This document shows positions 8,445-16,975 of a DNA stretch of 64,000 bases, piece after piece. The position numbers were made by a program, and so were the translations under genes. The stretch spans positions 211,682 through 275,681 of the forward strand of contig NZ_JNXI01000005.1 of the NCBI RefSeq assembly GCF_000717055.1. The letters run 5' to 3'. Position 1 is the first letter of the stretch; every line of letters begins with the position of its first letter. Source of the stretch: Streptomyces iakyrus. GTDB lineage: Bacteria > Actinomycetota > Actinomycetes > Streptomycetales > Streptomycetaceae. The notes below the pieces were generated by a model. It was not told the origin of the DNA and searched no databases. It worked only from the letters and a program-made list of their open reading frames with translations.

Positions 8445-9857
8445 ATGCGCATGACGAGCAGCACCATCCGGACACGCTGGTCGCCCAAGCGGGACACGGC
8501 GACCCCCCAGCACCGCAGAGCCGCCAGGACGGCGGCCGCCGTCGCCGCGGGAGCCCTGGCGCTCTCGCTGTCCGCCTGCGGAAGCAGCGACGACGGCAGC
8601 GGTGGAAGCACGGGCGACACCGACCAGACCACCAACGACGTCACCCTTCCGAAGCTGGACGGGACGAGCCTGGAGGTCGCCGCCGTGTGGAGCGGCACCG
8701 AACAGGCCAACTTCAAGAAGGTCCTGCAGGAGTTCGAGAAGCGCACGGGCGCCAAGGTCACGTTCGTGCCCGCGCAGGACCCGATCATCAACTTCATCGG
8801 TTCCAAGGTGGCCGGCGGGCAGCCGCCGGACATCGCGATGCTGCCGCAGCCCGGCGCCATCAAGCAGGCCGTCGACAAGGGCTGGGCCAAGCCGCTGGGC
8901 TCCGAGGCCGCCAAGGAGCTCGGCGAGAACTACTCGCAGGGCTGGCAGGACATCGGCAAGGTGGGCGGCAAACAGTACGGCGTCTACTACAAGGCCGCCA
9001 ACAAGTCCCTGATCTGGTACAACAACCAGGTCTTCGAGAACGCCGGGGCGAGTGAGCCCGAGACCTGGCCGGATCTGCTCAACACCGCGCAGACGGTCTT
9101 CGACTCCGGCGTCACCCCGTTCTCCGTCGGCGGCGCCGAGGGCTGGACGCTGACCGACTGGTTCGAGAACGTGTACCTCTCCCAGGCCGGGCCGGAGAAG
9201 TACGACCAGCTGGCCAAGCACGAGATCAAGTGGACGGACCCGTCCGTGAAGGACGCGCTGACCACGCTCGCGCAGGTCTGGGGCAAGCCGGACTGGATCG
9301 CGGGCGGGGCGAACGGGGCGTTGCAGACCGACTTCCCGGCGTCCGTCACCCAGGTGTTCACCGGCGGGGACCAGCCCAAGGCCGCCATGGTGGCCGCCGG
9401 CGACTTCGCGCAGGTCAACATCCCCTCCGGTATGAAGATCGGCACGGACGCGAAGGTGTTCCCGTTCCCCGCGGTCGGTGACAACGGACCGGTGGTCTCG
9501 GGCGGCGACGCGGCCGTGATCCTGGAGGACTCGAAGGGGTCGCAGGCCCTGGCCACCTGGCTCGCCTCCCCGGACGCGGCGTCGATCCAGGCCAAGCTGG
9601 GCGGGTACCTCTCGCCCAACAAGAACGTGCCGAACTCCGACTATCCGAACGCGGTGCAGCAGAAGATCGCCAAGGCGCTCATCGACGCCGGTGACGACTT
9701 CCGCTTCGACATGTCCGACCAGGCCCCGCAGGCCTTCGGCGGTACGCCCGGCAAGGGCGAGTGGAAGATCCTCCAGGACTTCCTGAAGAACCCGAAGGAC
9801 ATCGCGGGGACGCAGGCGAAGCTGGAGGCCGAAGCGGCAGCGGCCTACGGGAACTGA
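8445..9857 (+). CDS. Carbohydrate ABC transporter substrate-binding lipoprotein
   Basis: A 470-residue family-1 extracellular solute-binding protein. The basic N-terminus is followed by a hydrophobic segment and a lipobox (LSAC) with the lipid-attachment cysteine at residue 45, then a Gly/Ser/Asp-rich linker. The mature part has the usual binding-protein features (YGVYYKAANKSLIWYNN, a tryptophan-rich region, GGDAAVILEDSKGSQALATWL). Similar proteins bind alpha-glucosides or other oligosaccharides, but the exact sugar cannot be read here. The start is ATG at 8445; ATG at 8451 is possible. It is followed four bases later by two permease genes, giving an importer operon without its own ATPase. 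In Streptomyces such importers often share the MsiK ATPase (family knowledge). The 176 bases upstream should hold the promoter; TTGACA at about 8342 lacks a good -10. Confidence 0.92.
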   Translation: MRMTSSTIRTRWSPKRDTATPQHRRAARTAAAVAAGALALSLSACGSSDDGSGGSTGDTDQTTNDVTLPKLDGTSLEVAAVWSGTEQANFKKVLQEFEKRTGAKVTFVPAQDPIINFIGSKVAGGQPPDIAMLPQPGAIKQAVDKGWAKPLGSEAAKELGENYSQGWQDIGKVGGKQYGVYYKAANKSLIWYNNQVFENAGASEPETWPDLLNTAQTVFDSGVTPFSVGGAEGWTLTDWFENVYLSQAGPEKYDQLAKHEIKWTDPSVKDALTTLAQVWGKPDWIAGGANGALQTDFPASVTQVFTGGDQPKAAMVAAGDFAQVNIPSGMKIGTDAKVFPFPAVGDNGPVVSGGDAAVILEDSKGSQALATWLASPDAASIQAKLGGYLSPNKNVPNSDYPNAVQQKIAKALIDAGDDFRFDMSDQAPQAFGGTPGKGEWKILQDFLKNPKDIAGTQAKLEAEAAAAYGN

Positions 9858-9861
9858 CGTC

Positions 9862-11208
9862 ATGACGTCGGTTCCGGCGGCAGGGGGCACCAAGCCCCCT
9901 GCCGCTCCCAAGTCGCGCAAGAGTGTGACCGGCACCCGCAGGACCGTCGCGGCGCTGTTCCTGCTGCCCGCGCTCGTCCTGCTCGGCGCGCTCGTGGTGT
10001 ACCCGATCGGGTACTCGGTCGTACGCAGTTTCTACGACCAGTCCGGTGACGGCTTTGCCGGAATAGACAACTACCAGGCCCTCTTCACCGACGAGGGCAT
10101 CCGCACCGCGCTGAAGAACAACATCATCTGGGTGGTGTTCGCGCCGACGGTCGCGACGGCGCTCGGCCTGATCTTCGCGGTGCTGACCGAACGGGTGCGC
10201 TGGGGTACGGCCTTCAAGCTGGTCGTCTTCATGCCGATGGCGATCTCGATGCTGGCGGCGGGCATCATCTTCCGCCTGGTGTACGACCAGGACCCGGACA
10301 AGGGCTTCGCGAACGCGGTGTGGGTGGGCGTGCACGACACGTTCTCCCAGGCGTCGGCGTTCCCGAAGGCCCACCCGGGCCGGGAGTCGCCGCTGAAACC
10401 GGCCGGCGGCGGCGCGTTCGTCACCACGTCGCCCGTCCGCACGGGCGAGGCGGTCTCGCTGCCCCTGGTGGGTGTGGCGCCCGACCTGATGCCCGACGGC
10501 GCGAAGACGGCCGTCGCGCCGAAGCCCGAGCCGGACAAGGTCACGGGCACGACCTGGCAGGACTTCACGCGCGGCAAGGGCGTCGGCACGCTCAACAGCG
10601 TCGACTCCTCCGAACTGGGTTATGCCGGGATGAAGATCGAGGCCGTGAAGGACGGCAGGGTGGTGGCGTCGGCGACGGCCGCCGACGACGGCACCTTCAC
10701 GCTTCCGGCCTCGGCCGACGGGGCCCAGCTCCGGCTCCCCGCGAGCAACTTCAAGGAGCCCTACAACGGCCTGGACTGGCTCGGCCCGTCCCTGGTCACC
10801 CCGGCCATCATCGGCTCGTACATCTGGATGTGGGCGGGCTTCGCGATGGTGCTGATCGCGGCCGGGCTCGCGAGCGTGCCCCGGGAACTGCTGGAGGCGG
10901 CCCGGGTCGACGGCGCGAGTGAGTGGCAGGTGTTCAGACGGGTCACGGTGCCGCTGCTGGCGCCGGTCCTGGCGGTCGTCACCGTCACCCTGATGATCAA
11001 CGTGCTGAAGATCTTCGACCTGGTCTTCATCATCGCCCCCGGCTCCTCCCAGGACGACGCCAACGTCCTCGCCCTGGAGCTGTACCGCAAGGGCTTCTCC
11101 GAGGACCAGCCGGGCATCGCCAGCGCCATCTCGGTGTTCCTGCTGCTGCTCGTGATCCCGGTGATGTGGTTCAACGTACGCAGGCTGCGGCGGGAGGTGC
11201 GGCGATGA
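9862..11208 (+). CDS. Sugar ABC transporter permease with extracytoplasmic insertion (MalF-like)
   Basis: A 448-residue permease of the MalF type, starting four bases after the binding-protein gene. TM1 is at about residues 28-53. The EAA loop (EAARVDGASEWQVFRRVTVP) near residue 350 is the contact site for the ATPase. An insertion of about 150 residues (roughly 150-300) lies between two membrane segments. Its second half (GYAGMKIEAVKDGR, then DDGTFTLPA) reads like a carboxypeptidase-regulatory-like beta-sandwich, so it probably sits outside the membrane and contacts the binding protein, as the MalF P2 loop does. The C-terminus VRRLRREVRR is encoded by the first copy of a 37-bp direct repeat. 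The partner permease begins 91 bases downstream. Confidence 0.9.
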   Translation: MTSVPAAGGTKPPAAPKSRKSVTGTRRTVAALFLLPALVLLGALVVYPIGYSVVRSFYDQSGDGFAGIDNYQALFTDEGIRTALKNNIIWVVFAPTVATALGLIFAVLTERVRWGTAFKLVVFMPMAISMLAAGIIFRLVYDQDPDKGFANAVWVGVHDTFSQASAFPKAHPGRESPLKPAGGGAFVTTSPVRTGEAVSLPLVGVAPDLMPDGAKTAVAPKPEPDKVTGTTWQDFTRGKGVGTLNSVDSSELGYAGMKIEAVKDGRVVASATAADDGTFTLPASADGAQLRLPASNFKEPYNGLDWLGPSLVTPAIIGSYIWMWAGFAMVLIAAGLASVPRELLEAARVDGASEWQVFRRVTVPLLAPVLAVVTVTLMINVLKIFDLVFIIAPGSSQDDANVLALELYRKGFSEDQPGIASAISVFLLLLVIPVMWFNVRRLRREVRR

Positions 11209-11304
11209 AGGCGGCCCGGCCTTCCCTCGGCTGGGGGTCCGGGGGTTATCCCCCGGGAAGGCGCAGTAACGTACGCAGGCTGCGGCGGGAGGTGCGGCGA
11301 TGAA
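11173..11304. repeat. 37-bp direct repeat flanking a palindromic element in the ABC operon
   Basis: The sequence at 11173-11209 recurs exactly at 11268-11304, 95 bases apart. Each copy carries the end of the upstream permease (codons for NVRRLRREVRR), a GGAGG ribosome binding site and an overlapping stop/start (CGATGAA). Between them is a GC-rich palindrome: a 7-base stem at 11239-11245 with 11250-11256 around a TTAT loop, and an alternative outer stem CCTTCCC/GGGAAGG at 11220-11226 with 11255-11261. The arrangement looks like insertion of a REP-like element with duplication of the gene junction. It also creates a 32-codon frame at 11205-11303 that ends in the same residues as the permease. 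Confidence 0.85.
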
Positions 11305-12160
11305 CGCCAAGCAGTCGCTGGGATCGCGGCTCGTCGAGGCGGTCGGCGGCGGGGTGCTGCGGGTCTTCCTCATCGTCGTCGGACTGTTCTGGCTGGTGCC
11401 GACGATCGGGCTGCTGCTGTCCAGCCTCCGTGCGCCGGAGGACATCTCGGCCAGCGGCTGGTGGAAGGTGTTCAGCGAGCCTTCGCAGATCACCTTCGAC
11501 AGCTACGCGAAGCTGCTGGAGAACGACGACATCACCAGCTCCCTGCTGAACACGGTCTGGATCACCGTGCCGGCGACCCTGCTGGTCGTGATCATCGGCT
11601 CGCTGGCGGGCTACGCCTTCGCCTGGATGGAATTCCCGGGCCGGGACTGGTGGTTCCTCGGCGTGGTCGGTCTGCTGGTCGTGCCCGTGCAGGTGGCGCT
11701 GATCCCGATCGCCGAACTCTTCGGCACCATCGGCATCTTCGGCTCGGTGCTCGGCGTGGTGCTCTTCCACGTCGGTTTCGGTCTGCCGTTCGCGGTGTTC
11801 CTGCTGCGGAACTTCTTCGCGGAGATCCCGAGAGAACTGCTGGAGGCGGCACGGCTCGACGGGGCGGGCGAACTGCGCCTGTTCTTCCGTGTCGTCATGC
11901 CCCTCGGCGGTCCGGCGATCGCCGCACTCGGCATCTTCCAGTTCCTGTGGGTGTGGAACGACATGCTGGTCGCGCTGATCTTCTCGGACTCCGGGAGCCA
12001 GCCGATCACGGTCGCCCTCCAGACCCAGGTACGGCAGTTCGGCAACAACATCGACGTGCTGGCACCCGGCGCGTTCATCTCGATGGTGGTCCCGCTGGCC
12101 GTCTTCTTCGCGTTCCAGCGGCAGTTCGTGTCCGGCGTCATGGCGGGCGCGGTCAAGTAG
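11300..12160 (+). CDS. Sugar ABC transporter permease (MalG-like)
   Basis: A 286-residue permease with about six membrane segments, of the MalG type that pairs with a MalF-type subunit. The EAA motif (LLEAARLDGAGELRLFFRVVMP) lies near residue 190 and the family signature FLWVWNDMLVALIF near residue 220. The ATG at 11300 follows a GGAGG site supplied by the second copy of the 37-bp repeat and overlaps the stop of the short duplicated frame. Translation is probably still coupled to the upstream gene despite the inserted element. It is the last gene of the importer operon; a wobble-containing hairpin follows 21 bases after the stop. Confidence 0.93.
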   Translation: MNAKQSLGSRLVEAVGGGVLRVFLIVVGLFWLVPTIGLLLSSLRAPEDISASGWWKVFSEPSQITFDSYAKLLENDDITSSLLNTVWITVPATLLVVIIGSLAGYAFAWMEFPGRDWWFLGVVGLLVVPVQVALIPIAELFGTIGIFGSVLGVVLFHVGFGLPFAVFLLRNFFAEIPRELLEAARLDGAGELRLFFRVVMPLGGPAIAALGIFQFLWVWNDMLVALIFSDSGSQPITVALQTQVRQFGNNIDVLAPGAFISMVVPLAVFFAFQRQFVSGVMAGAVK

Positions 12161-12181
12161 CCCTCAGAACAGCGCAGTTGA

Positions 12182-12209
12182 AGGGGCGGGCCGGGGGCGG
12201 TCCGCCTCT
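12182..12209 (+). terminator. Probable terminator of the sugar importer operon
   Basis: An 11-base stem (12182-12192 with 12199-12209) containing two G-U pairs, with a 6-base loop, 21 bases after the last permease stop. There is no clear T-tract, as is common in Streptomyces. Confidence 0.5.
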
Positions 12210-12302
12210 TCCGCGTTCCCCCGGATGCCGTAGCCACCGTAACCAAGCCGGCCCAGCGGCCGTTCCCGGGCCGAACGCCCGCGCCGACCGATGGATGGCC
12301 TC

Positions 12303-14564
12303 TTGCCCAGGTTCAGTGTCATTGTCCCCGCGTACCAGGTTCAGGCGTACCTGCACGAGTGCCTCGAATCGGTGCTCTCCCAGTCCTGTCCCGATCTGGA
12401 ACTGATCGTCGTCGACGACTGCTCGCCGGACGCGTGCGGCGCGATCATCGACGAGTTCGCCGCCCGCGACACGCGCGTGCGCCCCGTCCACCTGCCTCAG
12501 AACGTGGGCCTGGGCCGCGCGAGAAACGCCGGGGTGGCGCACGCGAGCGGCGACTACCTGCTGTTCCTCGACAGCGACGACACCCTCACACCCGACGCGC
12601 TGCGGTCGATCGCCGACCGGCTGAAGGAGACCGGCGAGCCGGACGTGCTGGTCTTCGACTACGCGCGCACCTACTGGACGGGTGAGGCGATCCGCAACCA
12701 GGCGGCCCTGCAGCTCACCGAGCAGGGCCCGGCGCCGTTCCGGCTGGAGGACCGGCCGGGGCTGCTGCGGCTGCTGATGGTCGCCTGGAACAAGGCCTAC
12801 CGGCGGGAGTTCGTCGAGCGCGAGGGCTTCGTCTTCCCGCCCGGCGTCTACGAGGACACGCCGTGGACGTACCCGGTGCTGATGACCGCCGAGTCGATCG
12901 CGACCCTCGACCGGGTCTGCGTGCACTACCGGCAGCGGCGCCAGGGCAGCATCCTGCGCACCACCAGCGAGCGGCACTTCGACGTCTTCGAGCAGTACGA
13001 CCGGGTCTTCGCGTTCCTCGACGAGCGCCCCGGGCTGGCCCAGTGGCGGCCGGTGCTGTTCCGCCGCATGGTGCACCACCTGGCGATCGTGTACTCCCGG
13101 CGGGACCGGCTGCCCCGGGATTCGCGCGCCGACTTCCTGCGCCGGGCCCGCGCCCACTACCGCCGCTACCGCACCCCCGGCGTGCCCGTCCCCCTGCGGT
13201 GCCGCATCCACCACGTCCTGATCCGCTTCGGCCTGCACCGCACCTACCGCACCCTCCAGCTGGCCTCCGCCCTGCACCGCGCCGCGGCGAGGACCGCCGG
13301 AACGCTGCTGCGGGGCCTGCGGTCGGCGGTCCTGCGCACCCACTACCGCGTGCAGCGCTGTCTGCCGCTGCGCGCCGACCGCGCCGTCTTCGCCGCCTAC
13401 GACGGCCGCGGCCACGGCTGCAACCCGGGTGCGCTGGAGGCCGCGTTCCGCGAGCTCGCGCCGCACATCCGCACGGCGTGGATCGCCCGCCGCGAGCACC
13501 ACCACACCATCCCGCCCGGCCCGCGCCGTCTCGTCCCCGGGACGGCCGCCTACTGGACGGCCCTCGCCCGCTCCCGCTACCTGGTCAGCAACACCGGCTT
13601 CGACGACGGGCTGGCCAAGCGCCGCGGGCAGGTCCTGATCCAGACCGGGCACGGCACCCCGCTCGGCCACCTCGGCCTCGACCTCCAGGAGCGTCCGGCG
13701 GCGGCCCGCGGCCGGGACTTCACGCGGCTGCTGAAGGACGTCGACCGCTGGGACTACGTGCTGTCCGCCAACCGCCACACCACGCTGACGAACGAGCGGG
13801 TCCACCCCGGCCGCTACACCACTCTGGAGTACGGCTACCCCCGCAACGACGTGTTCCGGACGGCGACCCCGGCGGACGTGGCCCGGCTGCGCGCCTCATT
13901 GGGCATCCCCCGCGGCTCGGTGGCGATCCTGTACGCGCCGACCCACCGCGACTACCGGCGCTCCCAGCGCCACGCCCTCGACCTCCAGCGGATCGTGCGC
14001 CGCCTCGGCCCGCGCTTCGTCGTCCTGGCCCGCGCCCACCACGCCTACGACGCCCCGCTGACCAGCACCTGCGGCCGGGTCGTCGACGTCTCCGGACACC
14101 CGAGCGTCGAGTCGCTCTGCCTGGCGTCGGACGCCCTGGTCACGGACTACTCGTCGCTGATGTTCGACTACGCCAACCTGGACCGGCCGATCGTGGTCCA
14201 CGCCGACGACTGGGAGGCGTACGACGCGGCCCGCGGCACCTATTTCGACCTGCGTGACTTCCCGCCGGGCGCGGTCGCTCGCGGGGAGGACGAGCTGATC
14301 GACATCTTCGCCACGGGCCACTGGCGCGGCTCCCGCTCGGCCCAGCTGCGGGCTGCGTTCCGCGAGCGGTTCTGCACCTACGACGACGGCCGGGCCGCCG
14401 AGCGGGTGGTGCGCCGGGTCGTCCTCGGCGAGGCGGAGCTGCCGCCGGTCGTGCCGCTCGGCGAGCGCCGCCCGGTGCCCTCGGCGGCGGCCTCGCTGAC
14501 GCGTGAACCGCTCACCACGGTGCCGTTGCCGGCCGGTCCGCACGCCGTCGCCGACAGCCTCTGA
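12303..14564 (+). CDS. Fused GT2 glycosyltransferase / TagF-like glycerophosphotransferase (copy 1)
   Basis: A two-domain enzyme of about 753 residues. The first 230 residues are a GT-A fold family-2 glycosyltransferase (RFSVIVPAY, IVVDDCSPD, DYLLFLDSDD). The C-terminal half (about 360-710) is a CDP-glycerol glycerophosphotransferase domain (GHGTPL, YAPTHRD, VTDYSSLMFDY, DRPIV), the class that polymerises polyol phosphate in teichoic acid synthesis at the inner membrane face. I prefer the TTG at 12303, because the two following paralogues also begin (M/V)PRFS. ATG at 12291 adds four residues and neither site has a strong ribosome binding site. The catalytic histidine of HGTP and the DxD-type aspartates are intact. 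It differs from its siblings in using the sequence NTGFDDGLAKRRG before the HGTP motif. It heads a run of three such genes. Confidence 0.88.
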   Translation: MPRFSVIVPAYQVQAYLHECLESVLSQSCPDLELIVVDDCSPDACGAIIDEFAARDTRVRPVHLPQNVGLGRARNAGVAHASGDYLLFLDSDDTLTPDALRSIADRLKETGEPDVLVFDYARTYWTGEAIRNQAALQLTEQGPAPFRLEDRPGLLRLLMVAWNKAYRREFVEREGFVFPPGVYEDTPWTYPVLMTAESIATLDRVCVHYRQRRQGSILRTTSERHFDVFEQYDRVFAFLDERPGLAQWRPVLFRRMVHHLAIVYSRRDRLPRDSRADFLRRARAHYRRYRTPGVPVPLRCRIHHVLIRFGLHRTYRTLQLASALHRAAARTAGTLLRGLRSAVLRTHYRVQRCLPLRADRAVFAAYDGRGHGCNPGALEAAFRELAPHIRTAWIARREHHHTIPPGPRRLVPGTAAYWTALARSRYLVSNTGFDDGLAKRRGQVLIQTGHGTPLGHLGLDLQERPAAARGRDFTRLLKDVDRWDYVLSANRHTTLTNERVHPGRYTTLEYGYPRNDVFRTATPADVARLRASLGIPRGSVAILYAPTHRDYRRSQRHALDLQRIVRRLGPRFVVLARAHHAYDAPLTSTCGRVVDVSGHPSVESLCLASDALVTDYSSLMFDYANLDRPIVVHADDWEAYDAARGTYFDLRDFPPGAVARGEDELIDIFATGHWRGSRSAQLRAAFRERFCTYDDGRAAERVVRRVVLGEAELPPVVPLGERRPVPSAAASLTREPLTTVPLPAGPHAVADSL

Positions 14565-14701
14565 CCACGGTTCTCACTCCGGGGAGTCCGCATGCCCTCC
14601 AGCCCGTCCCGGCCGGCACCCGGCCGGCCGTCCTCCTGGCGCCCGTCCGGGCGGCCGGGACGCCCGCGCGCCGGGTGAGACGGCCCGCCACCCCCCTGTG
14701 A

Positions 14702-14756
14702 AGACCGCCCCGGGCAGACCCCCGGGACAGACCGCCCCGGGCAGACCGCCCTCGAC
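14702..14756. repeat. Short 27-bp tandem repeat between two GT/TagF genes
   Basis: The 18-base string GACCGCCCCGGGCAGACC occurs at 14703-14720 and again at 14730-14747, giving a 27-base period, with a shorter third remnant following. It lies in the 204-base gap before the second fusion gene, just upstream of its ribosome binding site. It may affect the leader structure; no function is evident. Confidence 0.6.
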
Positions 14757-14768
14757 AGAAAGAGCAGA

Positions 14769-16967
14769 ATGCCCCGCTTCAGCATCGTCGTCCCGTCCCA
14801 TGGGGTCGCGGGCCGCCTGTCCCAGGCGCTGGACTCCGTCCTCGCCCAGTCGTTCGGCGACTTCGAGCTGATCCCGGTGTGCGACGCGCCCGACGCGCCG
14901 GCGGCGGGCGTCGTCACGGAGTACGCCGAGCGGGACTCCCGGGTGACGCCGGTGCACTCGCCGCCGTCGGACGGCCTGGCCGGGGCGCGCAACACCGGGC
15001 TGCGGGCGGCGGTCGGCGGCCATGTGCTATTCCTCGACGGCGACGACGTCCTGGTCCCGGGAGCGCTGGCGGCCCTGGACGCCCGGCTGGACGAGACCGG
15101 CGAGGTGGACGTCCTGTACTTCGAGCACGAGCGCACCCCCTGGTGGGAGGGCGAGCCGACCAATCCGGCCGCCCCCCTGCTGGTCAGGACGCCGGACGGG
15201 GCCTTCAGCCCCGGCCGTGCCCCCCTGCTCACGGGCGTGACGCTCCCGGCGTGGAGCGCGGTCTACCGCCGGGCCTTCCTCACCGAGCACAACATCGCCT
15301 TCCCCGGGGACCACTTCACCGATGTCGGCTTCGGCGGTCTGGTCGCCCTGCGGGCGGAGCGGGTGGCGGCCCTGCGCACGGTCGTCGTCCGGCACCTGCT
15401 GCGCCGGCAGGGCAACCGGCCGGCACTGCCCGGCGAACACCACGCCGAGCTGCTGGACCAGACCGAGCTGGTGCTGACGCGGGCCGTGGAAGCGGACCTG
15501 CCGGCGGACCGGCTCAAGCCGCTGTTCGAGCAGCTCTTCGCCGCCGTACTGAAGACGGCCGCCCACCCCCGGCGGCTGACGTCCGGACGACGGGCTTTCT
15601 TCCGGCGGGCGAGCACGCTGTACCGGCGCCACCGCCCCGACGGCTACCGGGCCCCCGGCGGCAGCCTCGGCGTCCAGCACCGGCTGCTGGCCTCGGGGTC
15701 GTACGCGGCGTTCCGCTCCCTGCGCGCCGCCCACCGGACGGCATCGCGGGCCGCCGCGCTGCTTCCCCGCCCGCGGGGCCTGCGCACCCGGCTGCGCTAC
15801 GCGGCGGCCCTGCGCCTGCCGCTGGACCGGAACCTCGTCGTGTACTGCGCGTACTGGGGCCGCGGCTACGTCTGCAACCCGGCCGCGATCCACGCCAAGG
15901 CCCGCGAACTCGCGCCGCACCTGCGCGCGGTGTTCCTGGTGGAGCCGGACGCGGTGGGCAGCGTGCCGCCGGGCGTCGACTACGCGGTGATCGGCAGCCG
16001 GAAGTACTGGCAGGTGCTGGCCCGCGCCAAGTACCTCGTCAACAACGCCAACTTCGCCGACGCCGTGGTCAAGCGCCCCGGCAGCGTCCACCTCCAGACC
16101 CAGCACGGCACCCCGCTGAAGACGATGGGCGCCGACCAGGCGACGTACCCCGTGGTGGCCGCGGCGACCGGCAGTTTCGCCAAGCTGCTGGCCCGGGTGG
16201 ACCGCTGGGACTACAACCTCACCTCCAACCGGCACTCCACCGAGATGTGGGAACGGGCCTTCCCGAGCACGCACGAGACCCTCGAGTACGGCTATCCGCG
16301 CAACGACGTCTACTGCACGGCGTCCGCCGAGGACGTCGCCCGCGTCCGCAAGGAACTGGGCGTCCCCGACGGCAAGAAGGCCCTGCTCTACGCGCCCACG
16401 CACCGCGACTACGCCACCGGCTTCGAGACGGGCCTGGACCTGGCGGAGTTCTGCGAGGCGATCGGCGACGAGTACGTGGTGCTGCTGCGCGCCCACTACT
16501 TCTACGACCGGGGGGCGAGCAGGGGCGGCGGGCGGATCATCGACGTCACCGGGCACCGCTCGTCGGAGGACGTGTGCCTGGCCGCGGACGGGCTGATCAC
16601 GGACTACTCGTCGATCATGTTCGACTACGCCAACCTGGACCGGCCGATCGTCGTGTACGCCGACGACTGGGACGTCTACCGGGAGACGCGGGGCGTCTAC
16701 TTCGACCTGATGGAGCTCCCGCCGGGCCGGGTCGCCCGGACTCCCGGAGAGCTGGCGGCCGTCTTCCGCGACGGCTCCTGGGCGGACGAGACCGCCACGT
16801 CCCTGCGGGCCGCCTTCCGGGAGCGCTTCTGCCAGTTCGACGACGGGCGGGCCGCCGAGCGCGTGGTGCGCAGGGTGCTGCTCGGGGAGCCGCCCGCGTC
16901 GATCCCGCCCGTGATCCCGCTCGCGGAGCGCGTCCCGGCCCCCGCCGCCACCCTCGTGAGGAGCTGA
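14769..16967 (+). CDS. Fused GT2 glycosyltransferase / TagF-like glycerophosphotransferase (copy 2)
   Basis: A 732-residue paralogue of the preceding gene. The GT2 part (PRFSIVVPSHG, then FLDGDD near residue 90) has a less canonical acidic motif: the usual VDDCSPD is PVCDAPDAP here. The TagF-like half is fully conserved (TQHGTPLKTMGAD, YAPTHRDY, RAHYFYD, VTGHRSSEDVCLAADG, ITDYSSIMFDY). Such domains transfer glycerol or ribitol phosphate from the CDP form onto a growing wall polymer on the cytoplasmic side. The ATG follows an AGAAAGAGCAG leader. The stop is eight bases before the GTG of copy 3, so the two are probably co-translated. Codon use matches the neighbours apart from one rare CTA codon near 15027. 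Confidence 0.9.
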   Translation: MPRFSIVVPSHGVAGRLSQALDSVLAQSFGDFELIPVCDAPDAPAAGVVTEYAERDSRVTPVHSPPSDGLAGARNTGLRAAVGGHVLFLDGDDVLVPGALAALDARLDETGEVDVLYFEHERTPWWEGEPTNPAAPLLVRTPDGAFSPGRAPLLTGVTLPAWSAVYRRAFLTEHNIAFPGDHFTDVGFGGLVALRAERVAALRTVVVRHLLRRQGNRPALPGEHHAELLDQTELVLTRAVEADLPADRLKPLFEQLFAAVLKTAAHPRRLTSGRRAFFRRASTLYRRHRPDGYRAPGGSLGVQHRLLASGSYAAFRSLRAAHRTASRAAALLPRPRGLRTRLRYAAALRLPLDRNLVVYCAYWGRGYVCNPAAIHAKARELAPHLRAVFLVEPDAVGSVPPGVDYAVIGSRKYWQVLARAKYLVNNANFADAVVKRPGSVHLQTQHGTPLKTMGADQATYPVVAAATGSFAKLLARVDRWDYNLTSNRHSTEMWERAFPSTHETLEYGYPRNDVYCTASAEDVARVRKELGVPDGKKALLYAPTHRDYATGFETGLDLAEFCEAIGDEYVVLLRAHYFYDRGASRGGGRIIDVTGHRSSEDVCLAADGLITDYSSIMFDYANLDRPIVVYADDWDVYRETRGVYFDLMELPPGRVARTPGELAAVFRDGSWADETATSLRAAFRERFCQFDDGRAAERVVRRVLLGEPPASIPPVIPLAERVPAPAATLVRS

Positions 16968-16975
16968 CCGAAGAA

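Noticed and set aside
5655..9935. 1426-residue minus-strand frame
   Set aside because: It covers the complement of the FHA/ATPase and binding-protein genes, both strongly supported, and shows no domain.
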